64,000 nt of DNA from Candidatus Scybalocola faecavium (GCA_018713145.1 DVFP01000012.1:1-64000); one strand, 5' to 3'; positions 9,288 to 18,941 are shown, counted from the stretch's first letter. A program made the numbers and translations. The notes: generated by a model not told the origin, from the sequence alone.

Positions 9288-10231
9288 TGCTTGAGATTGA
9301 AAATCTTTATAAATATTACGGAAGCTTTGCCGCCCTGGACGGTCTGTCTTTCTCTATAAAAGAAGGGGAGCTTTTCGGCTTTGTCGGTCCTAACGGTGCC
9401 GGTAAAACCACCACCATGCGGATCATCTGCGGTTTGCTGAAGGCAGATGGAGGGCAGGTCTGTGTAGACGGCACAGACGCCCTTAAGGATCGGCGCCATT
9501 TAAAAGATAAGATCGGTTATATGCCGGACTTTTTCGGTGTTTACGATAATCTGAAGGTAATGGAGTATATGGAATTTTATGCTTCCATCTACGGCCTAAC
9601 CGGACTTGCCGCCCGCCAGCTGTGCATGAAGCTTTTAGATATGGTCAATCTGGCCGACAAAACAGGCTTTTATGTGGATGATCTGTCAAGAGGAATGAAG
9701 CAGAGACTTTGCTTGGCCAGATGTCTGATCCATGACCCTAAGCTTTTGATCCTGGATGAGCCGGCCTCCGGCCTGGATCCGAGAGCACGTTTTGAAATGA
9801 AAGAGATTCTTAAAAATCTGGCAGATATGGGAAAAACCATTCTGGTCAGCTCCCACATTCTTCCCGAGCTTTCCGAAATGTGTACCAGCATTGGGATCAT
9901 CCAATCAGGGCAAATGGTCCTCCAGGGAGCCGTGGATGAAATCCTGGCCATGATCGCATCAGCCAATCCCCTGGTTATTACCATGATGGATCAGGTAGAG
10001 CAGACAGTAGCTTTCTTAAAGAAGCAGCCTTTAGTTGAAAACCTGTCTTATAAGGATAATGTGATCCGCATCGACTTTAAAGGAGACGCGTGGGAAGAAG
10101 CAGGGCTGCTGGAAGCCCTGGTGGACCGGCAGCTTCCGGTACGGTCTTTTGCCCGGGAGGAAGGCACTTTAGAATCTTTGTTTATGCAGATTACAACAAG
10201 CACTGGGGGGGGGACTTTTTATGCAAATTAA
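9287..10231 (+). CDS. ABC transporter ATP-binding protein
   Basis: Cytoplasmic ATPase of an ABC-2 type exporter: Walker A VGPNGAGKTTT near residue 36, signature LSRGMKQRL near 130, Walker B LLILDEPASGLDP, and the switch histidine in VSSHIL. The 314-residue length includes a C-terminal regulatory extension, as in drug- and gliding-type ABC ATPases. ATG 9287 overlaps the stop of the upstream membrane protein, and its own end overlaps the permease start by 11 bases. A run of nine G at 10205-10213 lies in its last codons (TSTGGGTFYAN); loss of one G would run the protein in frame into the permease. Confidence 0.93.
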   Translation: MLEIENLYKYYGSFAALDGLSFSIKEGELFGFVGPNGAGKTTTMRIICGLLKADGGQVCVDGTDALKDRRHLKDKIGYMPDFFGVYDNLKVMEYMEFYASIYGLTGLAARQLCMKLLDMVNLADKTGFYVDDLSRGMKQRLCLARCLIHDPKLLILDEPASGLDPRARFEMKEILKNLADMGKTILVSSHILPELSEMCTSIGIIQSGQMVLQGAVDEILAMIASANPLVITMMDQVEQTVAFLKKQPLVENLSYKDNVIRIDFKGDAWEEAGLLEALVDRQLPVRSFAREEGTLESLFMQITTSTGGGTFYAN

Positions 10232-11081
10232 TCCGGTTTTCAAAAAAGAACTCAAATTAAGTGTGCGCAGTGCCCGGCTTCCGGTGGTGATGCTTATTTA
10301 TAACAGTGTGCTGGCATTTATCAGCCTTTTGATCTTTTATACTATCATAGGCAATGCCCAGTGGTCCGGCCTTATGGATTTTACTTCTGTGATTTTGCTG
10401 TACATTGTGGTCATTTCCATCGAAGGCGTCCTTTTGGCTTTTATTATTCCGGCCCTTACTGCCAGTACCATATCGGGAGAACGGGAACGGCAGACGCTGG
10501 ATATTCTCCTGACAACCCGCATGACCCCATTTGGAATTATTTCAGGAAAGCTTATGTCTTCTGTGAGCATGATTGTCCTTTTAGTTATTTCCAGCATTCC
10601 TGTAATTTCCATTGTATTTATTTTTGGCGGAATCTCTCTGCAGGATGTCCTGTATATTATTGTTTACCTCATATTTACAGCAATTTTTTTCGGAACCATT
10701 GGCATTACCTGTTCTGCTGTATGTAAAAAGACGCCGTCCGCCACGGTTGCTGCCTATGGGATCGTTCTTGGCCTTTGCGCGGGAACCGTTCTGCTTGTCC
10801 TGGCATTTTCTTTTATCGGTCTTTCCTCCGGTATGGTAAACAAGGAAATGATCGGTCTGGCGGCCCTGATCCTGCTGCTGAATCCCGGCATGACGATTGT
10901 GGCTGTTTTGATCCGCCAGATGGCAGATGCCTCCATCGCAGGCCTTGTATTTTATGAAGGTCTTGGTATTCCCAGATTTTTCAGCGAACACTGGATCATA
11001 ATAAGTGTTCTGGTGCAGCTTGTCCTTATGGTCTTTCTTCTGTGGAGGGCCTCCTGGGCCCTTAAACCTAAGCGGAAGTAG
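10221..11081 (+). CDS. ABC-2 type transporter permease
   Basis: Integral membrane subunit of the exporter encoded by the three-gene set 6681-11081. About six hydrophobic helices are visible. The ABC-2 hallmark ISGERERQTLDILLTTRM lies after helix 2, near residue 88. ATG 10221 lies inside the ATPase gene, so the two are translationally coupled; the G9 tract just upstream (10205-10213) may serve as a poor G-rich ribosome site. The cargo is unknown. No gene-specific terminator is obvious before the next promoter region. Confidence 0.9.
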   Translation: MQINPVFKKELKLSVRSARLPVVMLIYNSVLAFISLLIFYTIIGNAQWSGLMDFTSVILLYIVVISIEGVLLAFIIPALTASTISGERERQTLDILLTTRMTPFGIISGKLMSSVSMIVLLVISSIPVISIVFIFGGISLQDVLYIIVYLIFTAIFFGTIGITCSAVCKKTPSATVAAYGIVLGLCAGTVLLVLAFSFIGLSSGMVNKEMIGLAALILLLNPGMTIVAVLIRQMADASIAGLVFYEGLGIPRFFSEHWIIISVLVQLVLMVFLLWRASWALKPKRK

Positions 11082-11226
11082 GGGGCAGACGCTGTTTGGT
11101 GGCCCTGTCGGCATAAGGGCAGACTTAGAGAGACAGTAAATGAATCATAAATTTTTTATAACTTTTTTGGAAAAACACACAAAAGACACAGAAAATAGGC
11201 TATAATATGGTCAACTGGCGTTTGTT

Positions 11227-11258
11227 CCCGCCATTGCCCTGGAAGGGCTGTTGGCGGG
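11227..11258 (+). other. Leader hairpin before CPBP gene
   Basis: CCCGCCA (11227-11233) pairs with TGGCGGG (11252-11258), and an inner GCCC/GGGC stem is closed by TGGAA. A TATAAT-like box lies near 11201, so this hairpin would sit in the 5' leader. Role unknown. Confidence 0.45.
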
Positions 11259-11303
11259 GCCTTAAAAAGCCGGTACGAATATTTATGGTAAAGGAGTTTT
11301 ATT

Positions 11304-12311
11304 TTGAGTTACGATAGCCCGGGAAAAAAATTATGGCGGTATATATCGCCCATCCTTTTGTATTATGGGATCATGCTGGTAGTGTCTTTTATCGGTTCTT
11401 TTGTTATTACATATCAGATGGCCGGGAGTATGGCCACTATGGACATGGAAGAGTTTACTCAAGAGCTGATCCTTCGTTCTCTGGAAGCCTCTGTGCCTAT
11501 TTACCTGCTCAGCGGACTGCTTTCCCTGCCGCTTCTTATCCGCATGTTTCTTAAGGACATGACGTACAGAAAGTATGTGGGCGATAAGCGTACCTTGAAA
11601 AAGGGGACTCTTGTTTACTGCATTTTGGTAGGAATCTTTGCCAGCCTCGCGGCAAGTCTGCTGGCCACTTTATCCCAGGCCGGACAGGTATTTGAAGGCT
11701 ATGAGTCTGCTTCACAGACGATATTTTCCCAATCCGTGCTCATGCAGATCGCGGCAGCCGGCATAGTCATGCCTGTGGTGGAAGAGTTTATTTTCAGGGG
11801 TCTTATGTATAATCGCATGAAAGATTACATGAGCGCAAATATGGCCATGATCATTTCATCCCTGATCTTTGGCCTGTATCACGGCAACCTGATCCAGGGG
11901 ATCTACGGTTTTGTTATGGGTCTGCTTATGATCTTTGTGTATGAAAAGTATCAGACTATGCTGGCTCCGGTACTTTGTCATGTGGGAGCAAATTTGATCT
12001 CCATTGTCCTGGAGTTTTTAAATATTCAGCTTGATTCTGTGATGATCGCTGCAGTCATCGCCGTTGTGTGTCTTGCCGGCGTGTACGGAATACTGAAACT
12101 GATCCAAAAGCAGGTTCATGTTGGCACGATCCTGAATAAACGCTATATTGATGCCGGACTGGACGGCACCGATGGAAAATATGGGGAGCATTTCCGCGGC
12201 CATTCATTTTTTGATTCTGCAGCTTCCGGTGAAAAATCCAACAAAAAACAGGGAACCGGATATACTGTGGATGACTACTATCCAAAGCCTAAGGATGAGG
12301 ATAAAGATTGA
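11304..12311 (+). CDS. CPBP family intramembrane glutamic endopeptidase
   Basis: Predicted membrane protease of the CAAX/Abi family. Eight or so hydrophobic helices are visible. The catalytic motif EEFIFRGLMYNRM (EExxxR) lies near residue 161, followed by YHGNLIQGIYGF and CHVGANL, which supply the metal or catalytic histidines. The C-terminal 50 residues are polar and probably cytoplasmic. The TTG start at 11304 is supported by AAGGAG 7 bases upstream. Family members process prenylated or other membrane substrates or protect against bacteriocins; the substrate here is unknown. Confidence 0.88.
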   Translation: MSYDSPGKKLWRYISPILLYYGIMLVVSFIGSFVITYQMAGSMATMDMEEFTQELILRSLEASVPIYLLSGLLSLPLLIRMFLKDMTYRKYVGDKRTLKKGTLVYCILVGIFASLAASLLATLSQAGQVFEGYESASQTIFSQSVLMQIAAAGIVMPVVEEFIFRGLMYNRMKDYMSANMAMIISSLIFGLYHGNLIQGIYGFVMGLLMIFVYEKYQTMLAPVLCHVGANLISIVLEFLNIQLDSVMIAAVIAVVCLAGVYGILKLIQKQVHVGTILNKRYIDAGLDGTDGKYGEHFRGHSFFDSAASGEKSNKKQGTGYTVDDYYPKPKDEDKD

Positions 12312-12335
12312 ACTTAAGTGAGGAGGAACTTTTAT

Positions 12336-13067
12336 ATGCCCTGGTGTCCAAAATGCAAAACAGAATATATTGAGGGGATAGAAGTATGCGCAGACTGCCA
12401 CACACCTTTGGTGGCATCTCTGGAAGAGGATAAGACGCAGGAAGAGCCTGCTAAAGATAAAGTATCTGATGGCGAGAAAGACCTTGATGATCAATCCCCT
12501 GATAATGAGGACGAGATCGCTGATAAAGACACAGATAAACAAGAGGATGAGGAAGAAGAGCTTACCGAGGAAGATTTAAGCCGTAAGCTTCGGGAGCATA
12601 CGGCCACCTATGTACGTCCTGAAGAAAAGTATAGTGATACCCGTTCCAGCGGATATATGCTTACGATCCTGGGGGCGGCAGGGCTGATCGTCCTTCTTCT
12701 GATCATTACTGATGTGATTCATCTTTCCCTGGATCCTGTGATGCAGTATATTTTTTATGGTGTTTTAGCAGTTCTGTTTGTGGTTTTCCTGGTTATGGGG
12801 ATTTCTTCCCTGAAAAAAGCCGGAGAATATAAAAAACGTATGACTTCAGAAAAAGAAAGCTTTCAAAATCTTTTAGACTGGCTGTGCTCAGATGAGCAAA
12901 AGACCCGTCTGGACCGCTGCCATGACGGGGAGACTTCTCCGGAGGAGGCGTATTTTGCCTGCCAGGAGTTGATGAAACAGATGCTGCTCCAGAAGGAGCC
13001 GGATATAAAAGAGGAATATATGAATTATATTATTGAAAAAGCCTATAATCAGCTTTACGAATCCTGA
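12336..13067 (+). CDS. Zinc-ribbon membrane protein, function unknown
   Basis: A 243-residue protein. The first 25 residues form a zinc ribbon (CPKC ... CADC). An acidic linker (about 30-85, rich in Asp and Glu) comes next, then two adjacent membrane helices near residues 106-128 and 133-152, and a charged cytoplasmic tail. I do not recognise the family beyond the N-terminal ribbon. ATG 12336 is chosen over the GTG at 12318 because AGGAGG lies 9 bases before it and the zinc ribbon then starts at once. It follows the CPBP gene after about 24 bases and is probably cotranscribed. Confidence 0.8.
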   Translation: MPWCPKCKTEYIEGIEVCADCHTPLVASLEEDKTQEEPAKDKVSDGEKDLDDQSPDNEDEIADKDTDKQEDEEEELTEEDLSRKLREHTATYVRPEEKYSDTRSSGYMLTILGAAGLIVLLLIITDVIHLSLDPVMQYIFYGVLAVLFVVFLVMGISSLKKAGEYKKRMTSEKESFQNLLDWLCSDEQKTRLDRCHDGETSPEEAYFACQELMKQMLLQKEPDIKEEYMNYIIEKAYNQLYES

Positions 13068-13132
13068 GATAAACACTTTTTGTCCGATCCGACCGGCAAA
13101 TGCCGGGATCAGATAAACGGCTGCCCATTACT

Positions 13133-13185
13133 GCCCTTTTGAAAGCGGCTTAACAAACGTCTTTCAAAAAGGGCATTTTCATTTT
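13133..13185 (+). terminator. Terminator before recA
   Basis: GCCCTTTTGAAAG (13133-13145) pairs with CTTTCAAAAAGGGC (13161-13174), followed by a T-rich tail. A smaller hairpin, GATCC-GGCA with TGCC-GGATC, lies just before it at 13086-13110. The rest of 13068-13425 holds the recA control region. Confidence 0.8.
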
Positions 13186-13341
13186 TTGATAAGCATCTGA
13201 AGCTTGCCGACAATCTGCGGCAAATTACGTTAAAAGTGAAAAAATACGGCGCCGTTTTGGCGAAAAAGGGGATGGTTTGTCAAAGGAACATGGAAAAAAA
13301 CAGTTTACAGTTTTTTCTGTATAAGTATAATATTTAGTATA

Positions 13342-13394
13342 TTGACAAGAGAAATATAATCGATTAAAATAATCTTGCAAAGAACAAATGTTCG
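13342..13394 (+). promoter_or_regulatory. recA promoter with LexA (SOS) box
   Basis: TTGACA (13342-13347), 17 bases, TAAAAT (13365-13370). A GAACAAATGTTCG palindrome at 13382-13394 fits the Gram-positive LexA site (GAAC-4-GTTC) and covers roughly +5 to +17, so LexA would block transcription until DNA damage. Confidence 0.85.
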
Positions 13395-13425
13395 TGTTTA
13401 ATTTTAAGAAAAGGAAGAGCATATT

Positions 13426-14529
13426 ATGGCAGATAAAAATGAAAAGACATTGGATAAAAGTGAAAAATTAAAAGCCCTGGACGCTGCCCTGGCTCAGATT
13501 GAGAAGCAGTATGGCAAGGGATCTGTAATGAAGCTGGGAGATAAGGGTTCCTCCATGGATGTAGAGACGGTTCCCACAGGTGCTTTGAGTCTGGATCTGG
13601 CCCTTGGTCTTGGCGGTATCCCTAAGGGAAGGATCATCGAGATCTATGGACCTGAATCCTCCGGTAAGACCACCGTGACCCTGCACATGGTGGCCGAAGT
13701 CCAGAAGCGGGGAGGCATTGCAGGTTTTATTGATGCTGAGCACGCTTTAGATCCGGCCTATGCCCGGAACATTGGCGTTGATATTGATAATCTTTACATA
13801 TCCCAGCCGGATAACGGTGAGCAGGCCTTGGAGATCACAGAGACTATGGTTCGCTCCGGAGCTGTGGACATTGTTGTTGTTGACTCAGTTGCAGCTCTGG
13901 TCCCCAAAGCCGAGATTGACGGCGATATGGGAGACAGCCATGTGGGACTTCAGGCCCGTCTTATGTCCCAGGCATTAAGGAAGCTTACTGCAGCGATCAG
14001 CCGTTCAAATTGTATCGTTATTTTCATCAACCAGCTCCGTGAAAAAGTAGGAGTCATGTTTGGAAGTCCCGAAACTACCACCGGAGGACGTGCGTTGAAG
14101 TTTTATTCCTCTATCCGTCTGGATATTCGCCGTATTGAGTCCTTGAAAATGGGCGGTGAGATTGTCGGCAACCGGGTGCGGATCAAGGTTGTTAAAAATA
14201 AGATTGCTCCGCCATTTAAGGAGGCTGAGTTTGATATTATGTTCGGAAAGGGCATTTCCCGGGAAGGGGATGTGCTGGATCTGGCTGCAAACGTAGGCAT
14301 TATTGTAAAAAGCGGCGCATGGTATTCTTATAATGAAGCGAAGATCGGCCAGGGCCGTGAAAATACAAAACAATACTTGAAGGAGCATCCTCAGATCCTG
14401 GATGAAGTGGAGAATAAAGTTCGGGCTCATTTCGGCCTTGCACCTTCCACAGAGACTTCTGGCGAGACCCCGGTCCCTGAAGGGGAAGATTCCACCTTAT
14501 TTCCTCTGATGGATCAGGCTGAACAGTGA
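13426..14529 (+). CDS. recA: Recombinase RecA
   Basis: DNA strand-exchange ATPase for homologous recombination and coprotease for LexA. Walker [10 protein letters not shown] lies near residue 74 and Walker [10 protein letters not shown] near 148; the DNA-binding loop L1 region includes [20 protein letters not shown], and [14 protein letters not shown] precedes L2. The acidic C-terminal tail is present, giving 367 residues, slightly longer than average. A LexA box at the promoter shows SOS control. recX overlaps its stop codon by four bases, so both are made together. Confidence 0.98.
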   Translation: MADKNEKTLDKSEKLKALDAALAQIEKQYGKGSVMKLGDKGSSMDVETVPTGALSLDLALGLGGIPKGRIIEIYGPESSGKTTVTLHMVAEVQKRGGIAGFIDAEHALDPAYARNIGVDIDNLYISQPDNGEQALEITETMVRSGAVDIVVVDSVAALVPKAEIDGDMGDSHVGLQARLMSQALRKLTAAISRSNCIVIFINQLREKVGVMFGSPETTTGGRALKFYSSIRLDIRRIESLKMGGEIVGNRVRIKVVKNKIAPPFKEAEFDIMFGKGISREGDVLDLAANVGIIVKSGAWYSYNEAKIGQGRENTKQYLKEHPQILDEVENKVRAHFGLAPSTETSGETPVPEGEDSTLFPLMDQAEQ

Positions 14530-15140
14530 TTTCCATGATTGTTACACAAGTTGAAAAGATAACCCGGGCCAAAGTCCGGGTTGTTTTAAATGAGGAAACT
14601 GTATGGATCCTGCCGCCCTCTGTGGCTGATGCGTGGCAGCTGCGTCCGGGCAGGGAATTGTCCCGGGAAGAATATGACGAGATTTATGACACCGTTGTTT
14701 TACGTGGGGCCAAGAAAAAGGCATTGGATCTTTTAGGCCGGAGAGACCATACCCGTCATGAGCTGAAAGAGAAACTGCTGCGCCAGGGATTTGATCCGGA
14801 AACTGCGGACCAGGCGGTGGCCTATGTAGATTCTTATCACTATCTGGATGATGAACGCTATGTGAGAAATTATCTGCTGACCTACGGCGGGAGCAAAAGC
14901 CGTCAGATCATTTACCAGACGCTTCTGGCCAGAGGGATCGACCCTCAGACCATAGAACTTGGGATGGAAGAGCAGGAGATTGATGATACGGAAAAGATCC
15001 GAAAGATCTGTGAAAAGAAATTTGGCGATGTTTGCCACATGGCTCCGGAGAAACGACAGAAAGTTTTCCAGTATCTCCTCCGCCGCGGGTATAAATATGG
15101 TGATATTGCCAATATTGTCAAGGAATTTGACAGTATTTAA
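14526..15140 (+). CDS. recX: Regulatory protein RecX
   Basis: RecX binds RecA filaments and limits their activity. The protein of about 204 residues has the three-helix repeats of the family, for example [23 protein letters not shown] near residue 62 (given here only as a landmark) and [13 protein letters not shown] further on. Two starts are possible: GTG 14526, overlapping the recA stop, and ATG 14535 three codons later. Both give translational coupling to recA, the usual arrangement in Gram-positive bacteria. Confidence 0.9.
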   Translation: MISMIVTQVEKITRAKVRVVLNEETVWILPPSVADAWQLRPGRELSREEYDEIYDTVVLRGAKKKALDLLGRRDHTRHELKEKLLRQGFDPETADQAVAYVDSYHYLDDERYVRNYLLTYGGSKSRQIIYQTLLARGIDPQTIELGMEEQEIDDTEKIRKICEKKFGDVCHMAPEKRQKVFQYLLRRGYKYGDIANIVKEFDSI

Positions 15141-15194
15141 TATATATTGACAGCTGTTTTTAGTTACTATGTCTAAAAATAATCGTTATGCCAC

Positions 15195-15223
15195 TTGACA
15201 TAACATGAAAAAAAGTATAAAAT
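15195..15223 (+). promoter_or_regulatory. Promoter of rny
   Basis: TTGACA (15195-15200), a 17-base spacer and TAAAAT (15218-15223), about 50 bases before the GTG start of rny. Confidence 0.7.
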
Positions 15224-15272
15224 TTATATGTTGTATATCTGTACAATGAAAATTAAATAAGGAGGTGCTCTT

Positions 15273-16829
15273 GTGCTGCCGTTATATGTAGCAATACCAG
15301 CAATTATCATTGCTGTGATCATTACTGCGGTTGTTGCCTGGAATGTGGCAATTTCTTATAGAAAGAAAGTTGTTGAAAGCAAAATTGGCACAGCTGAGGA
15401 AAAGGCTCGTGAGATCATTGACGAGGCTATGAAAACAGCTGAAACCAAAAAGCGTGAAGGCCTGCTGGAAGTTAAAGAAGAAGCTCTGAAAAATAAGAAT
15501 GAGCTTGAACGCGAAAGCAGAGAACGCAGAGCGGAATTGCAAAAGTATGAAAAACGTGTGCTCGGCAAAGAAGAAGCTTTGGATCGAAAAGCCGATTCCC
15601 TTGAGAAAAAAGAGAGTCAGCTGGCATCCAAGGAAGACCGTCTGAATAAGATGCGTCAGGAAGTGGAAACACTGAACGAGCAAAGGGTACAAGAATTAGA
15701 GAGAATCTCAGGTTTAACCTCCGAACAAGCAAAAGAATATCTTTTAAAAACTGTTGAAGACGAAGTAAAACATGAAACAGCGATGTTAGTCAAAGACCTT
15801 GAAAGCAAGGCAAAAGAGGAAGCATCCAAGAAAGCCAAGGAGTATGTTGTAACAGCTATCCAGAAGTGCGCTGCCGATCATGTGGCAGAGACGACGATTT
15901 CTGTTGTTCCCCTTCCTAATGATGAGATGAAGGGACGTATTATCGGACGAGAAGGGCGCAACATTCGTACATTAGAAACTCTGACAGGCATTGACCTGAT
16001 CATTGATGACACTCCGGAAGCGGTTATACTTTCCAGCTTTGATCCTATCCGCCGTGAAGTGGCAAGGATCGCTTTGGAAAAGCTTATTGTTGACGGACGT
16101 ATCCATCCGGCAAGGATCGAAGAGATGGTTGAAAAAGCCCAGAAAGAAGTGGAGACGATGATCCGGGAAGAAGGCGAAGCCGCAACCCTGGAAGTAGGCG
16201 TTCACGGAATCCATCCAGAGCTGGTGCGTCTGCTGGGCAAGATGAAGTTCCGTACAAGCTATGGACAAAATGCATTAAAACACTCTATTGAAGTGGCACA
16301 CCTGTCTGGCCTTTTAGCTGCAGAGATCGGTGTAGATGTGCGCATGGCCAAACGTGCCGGACTGCTCCATGATATTGGCAAGTCCGTTGACCATGAGATG
16401 GAAGGGTCCCATATTCAGATCGGTGTGGATCTTTGCCGCAAATATAAGGAGTCACCTATTGTCATTAATGCCGTGGAGGCTCACCACGGAGATGTTGAGC
16501 CAACCTCTTTGATTGCATGTATCGTGCAGGCTGCTGATACAATTTCTGCCGCCAGACCAGGAGCGCGCAGAGAAACTTTGGAAACTTACACTAACAGATT
16601 AAAACAATTAGAAGATATTGCCAATGATTTTAAAGGCGTTGATAAATCTTTTGCTATACAGGCGGGGAGAGAGATTCGGATCATGGTTGTACCGGAACAG
16701 GTCAGCGATGATGATATGATTCTTTTAGCCCGGGATATTTCAAAACGTATTGAATCTGAGATGGAGTACCCCGGACAAGTGAAAGTAAATGTCATCCGCG
16801 AATCCCGTGTTGTGGATTATGCCAAATAA
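15273..16829 (+). CDS. rny: Ribonuclease Y
   Basis: Membrane-anchored endoribonuclease that starts bulk mRNA decay in Firmicutes. Order of parts: N-terminal membrane helix (residues 5-25), a long charged coiled coil (about 30-200), a KH RNA-binding domain ([15 protein letters not shown] near 215) and an HD metal-dependent phosphohydrolase domain ([10 protein letters not shown], then [12 protein letters not shown] near 363). The 518-residue length is typical. The GTG start at 15273 has AAGGAGG upstream. It has its own promoter and terminator, and the recA-recX-rny order is common in Clostridia. Confidence 0.97.
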   Translation: MLPLYVAIPAIIIAVIITAVVAWNVAISYRKKVVESKIGTAEEKAREIIDEAMKTAETKKREGLLEVKEEALKNKNELERESRERRAELQKYEKRVLGKEEALDRKADSLEKKESQLASKEDRLNKMRQEVETLNEQRVQELERISGLTSEQAKEYLLKTVEDEVKHETAMLVKDLESKAKEEASKKAKEYVVTAIQKCAADHVAETTISVVPLPNDEMKGRIIGREGRNIRTLETLTGIDLIIDDTPEAVILSSFDPIRREVARIALEKLIVDGRIHPARIEEMVEKAQKEVETMIREEGEAATLEVGVHGIHPELVRLLGKMKFRTSYGQNALKHSIEVAHLSGLLAAEIGVDVRMAKRAGLLHDIGKSVDHEMEGSHIQIGVDLCRKYKESPIVINAVEAHHGDVEPTSLIACIVQAADTISAARPGARRETLETYTNRLKQLEDIANDFKGVDKSFAIQAGREIRIMVVPEQVSDDDMILLARDISKRIESEMEYPGQVKVNVIRESRVVDYAK

Positions 16830-16846
16830 AAAAAGCGAATGATCAT

Positions 16847-16903
16847 AAAGCCCTATATATCTGAAATTTTCAGTATTTATCAGATATATAGGGCTTTTTT
16901 TTA
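16847..16903 (+). terminator. Terminator after rny
   Basis: AAAGCCCTATATATCTGA (16847-16864) pairs perfectly with 16880-16897, followed by a run of T. Confidence 0.92.
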
Positions 16904-16932
16904 TACATTTGATATGATAAAATGTTGCTATC

Positions 16933-17075
16933 TATTAATATGATGAGACAAGCGACAGGCGCCGACTGGAGCGAAACTGAACGCCGGATGGCAATATCAA
17001 TATCCGTTATTCTGCGGGGGATGAATGGGCTGGTGAATGAAAAATAACGGAATAAGATACATTAATAAAAAAAGG
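16933..17075 (+). other. Structured intergenic stretch before pap
   Basis: Several nested inverted repeats: outer TATTAAT near 16934 with ATTAATA near 17063; GGCG with CGCC around 16959-16985; and an 8-bp CCGTTATT with AATAACGG at about 17003-17051. The arrangement resembles a multi-branched RNA but I know no family that it matches. No coding region is visible. Confidence 0.35.
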
Positions 17076-17086
17076 AGGAGCATTTT

Positions 17087-18577
17087 ATGCTGGAGTGTAT
17101 TGATCTTTCAAAAAAATTAAAGAAAAAGGAGGCAAAGGAGCTGCTGGATCGGCTGGATGCAAAGGTTGCCAGGCTGCAAAGGGAAGCAAAGGCCTGCGGT
17201 ATCCCTGTAATGATCATTTTTGAAGGCTGGGGCGCATCGGGGAAAGGCACATTGATCAACCGGCTGATCCAGCCTATGGATCCCAGAGGCTTTAAAGTAT
17301 ATACGATCCAGAAGGAAAACGAAGAGGAAGCCATGCGTCCATTTTTGTGGCGTTTCTGGACTAAAACACCGGCAAAGGGACGTATGCACCTGTTTGACCG
17401 GAGCTGGTATAATCGGGTGCTTAAAGACCGCATGGACGGCCGGGTAAGCAAAGAACAGCTGATGAACGCATATAATGAGATTGTTTCTTTTGAAGAACAG
17501 CTTTCTGTAGATGGTACACTGATCATTAAGTTCTTTCTCCACATTTCCAAGAAAGAACAGAAAAAACGTTTTGAGAAGCTTGAAGCATCAGAAGAGACCC
17601 GGTGGAGAGTTACAGCTGAAGATTGGAAGCATAATAAACAATATGATGAATATGTGGGCGTCTATGAAGATATGATGGAGAAAACGGATACAGATTTTGC
17701 TCCGTGGACCATTATTGAAGCCACAGACCGGGAGTATGCCTCTGCAAAAATCCTTGCTACGGTTTCAGATATGCTTGAGGCAAAGATAAAAGAAGTAAAT
17801 ACGGCAAAAGCAATTCCTGCCGCCGAAGAAGCAAAGCCGGATGAACCGGAAACAACCTTTAGAACCTCTGTATTGGACGGAGTGGATCTTTCCAAGAGTC
17901 TTTCTAAAGATGTATACAAGAAAAAACTGGACGAGCTCCAGACCAAGCTTTCTAAAATGCACAGTGAGCTTTACCGGAGGCGCATCCCTGTTGTTCTTGC
18001 TTTTGAGGGATGGGACGCCGGCGGCAAGGGAGGCGCTATTAAAAGGCTTACAGCAAGGCTGGATCCCAGAGGCTATGAAGTAATTCCTACGGCTTCACCA
18101 AATGATATTGAGAAAGCCCATCATTATCTGTGGCGGTTCTGGAATAATATGCCCAAAGCCGGTCATATTGCCATATTTGACCGCACCTGGTACGGCCGGG
18201 TTATGGTAGAGAGGATCGAGGGCTTCTGCACAAAAGCGGAATGGCAGAGAGCTTATAAAGAAATTAATCAGATGGAAGAGCATTTGGCAAATGCAGGCAC
18301 TGTGATCATTAAGTTCTGGATGCACATTGATAAAGATGAGCAGGAACGTCGATTTAAAGAACGCATGGAAAATCCGGAAAAACAGTGGAAGATTACAGAT
18401 GAGGATTGGCGGAATAGAGAAAAATGGCCTCAGTATGAAGAAGCGGTTAACGAGATGATCGTGCGAACATCCACACCCCATGCTCCCTGGGTGATCGTAG
18501 AAGGCAATTCCAAATATTATGCCCGGGTGAAAGTGCTCCAGACTGTTGTAGATGCTTTGGAAGAGCGGCTTAAGTAA
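17087..18577 (+). CDS. pap: Polyphosphate:AMP phosphotransferase (double PPK2 domain)
   Basis: Class II PPK2 enzyme, by family transferring phosphate from polyphosphate to AMP to make ADP. Two full PPK2 domains occur in tandem. The first has Walker A FEGWGASGKGT near residue 45 and DRSWYNR near 104. The second has FEGWDAGGKGG near 307 and DRTWYGR near 365. A Glu/Pro-rich linker lies near residues 245-265. Both P-loops look intact, so which domain is active cannot be told from sequence. The length (496) fits known Pap proteins. Start ATG 17087 follows AAAGGAGG. A hairpin terminator ends the unit. Confidence 0.93.
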   Translation: MLECIDLSKKLKKKEAKELLDRLDAKVARLQREAKACGIPVMIIFEGWGASGKGTLINRLIQPMDPRGFKVYTIQKENEEEAMRPFLWRFWTKTPAKGRMHLFDRSWYNRVLKDRMDGRVSKEQLMNAYNEIVSFEEQLSVDGTLIIKFFLHISKKEQKKRFEKLEASEETRWRVTAEDWKHNKQYDEYVGVYEDMMEKTDTDFAPWTIIEATDREYASAKILATVSDMLEAKIKEVNTAKAIPAAEEAKPDEPETTFRTSVLDGVDLSKSLSKDVYKKKLDELQTKLSKMHSELYRRRIPVVLAFEGWDAGGKGGAIKRLTARLDPRGYEVIPTASPNDIEKAHHYLWRFWNNMPKAGHIAIFDRTWYGRVMVERIEGFCTKAEWQRAYKEINQMEEHLANAGTVIIKFWMHIDKDEQERRFKERMENPEKQWKITDEDWRNREKWPQYEEAVNEMIVRTSTPHAPWVIVEGNSKYYARVKVLQTVVDALEERLK

Positions 18578-18580
18578 AAG

Positions 18581-18616
18581 AAGAAGGCGATGACCTGAAA
18601 AAGTCATCGCCTTCTT
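18581..18616. terminator. Bidirectional terminator between pap and tRNA-Arg
   Basis: AAGAAGGCGATGAC pairs perfectly with 18603-18616. T-rich ends are better on the minus strand, so it probably also ends the tRNA-Arg transcript. Confidence 0.75.
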
Positions 18617-18621
18617 AAGTA

Positions 18622-18693
18622 TGTACCTGAAGGGAATCGAACCCTCGCACCTGGCTCCGGAGGCCAGTGCTCTATCCACTGAGCTACAGATAC
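18622..18693 (-). tRNA. tRNA-Arg (anticodon CCG)
   Basis: On the minus strand the acceptor GTATCTG pairs with CAGGTAC (one G-U), followed by discriminator A. The D arm is TAGCTCAGTGGATAGAGCA, the anticodon stem CTGGC/GCCAG encloses CTCCGGA (anticodon CCG, codon CGG), and the T arm contains GGTTCGATTCC. No CCA is encoded. Confidence 0.95.
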
Positions 18694-18699
18694 TTGAGT

Positions 18700-18728
18700 A
18701 GTATAACCCATTTTTTTTGAAAATGCAA
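18700..18728 (-). promoter_or_regulatory. Promoter of tRNA-Arg
   Basis: Read on the minus strand: TTGCAT (18728-18723), a 17-base spacer, TATACT (18705-18700), ending 7 bases before the tRNA. Confidence 0.7.
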
Positions 18729-18912
18729 GTGTTTTTTAAAAAAAATTGAAAAAATTAGTAAATTACGAATTTTTTTCATACAGCCCCATGATTTTGCTGA
18801 TGTATCGTATGTCCATCGGAATAGAATATCTGGAAGATATAAAAACAAGAAGCATAAAAAAACCGACATTTTGGGTACAAAGTGGTGTCGAATGGCGTCA
18901 AATTAATGTGTA

Positions 18913-18941
18913 TTGCTTTTTAAGTGGTTTTTTGATACAAT
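18913..18941 (+). promoter_or_regulatory. Promoter of the 18983 surface protein
   Basis: TTGCTT (18913-18918), 17 bases, TACAAT (18936-18941). The remaining AT-rich sequence 18729-18912 shows no gene. Confidence 0.6.

Noticed and set aside
15282..15838. Minus-strand frames rich in Phe and Leu opposite rny
   Set aside because: They mirror the charged coiled-coil codons of RNase Y and lack ribosome sites and family features.
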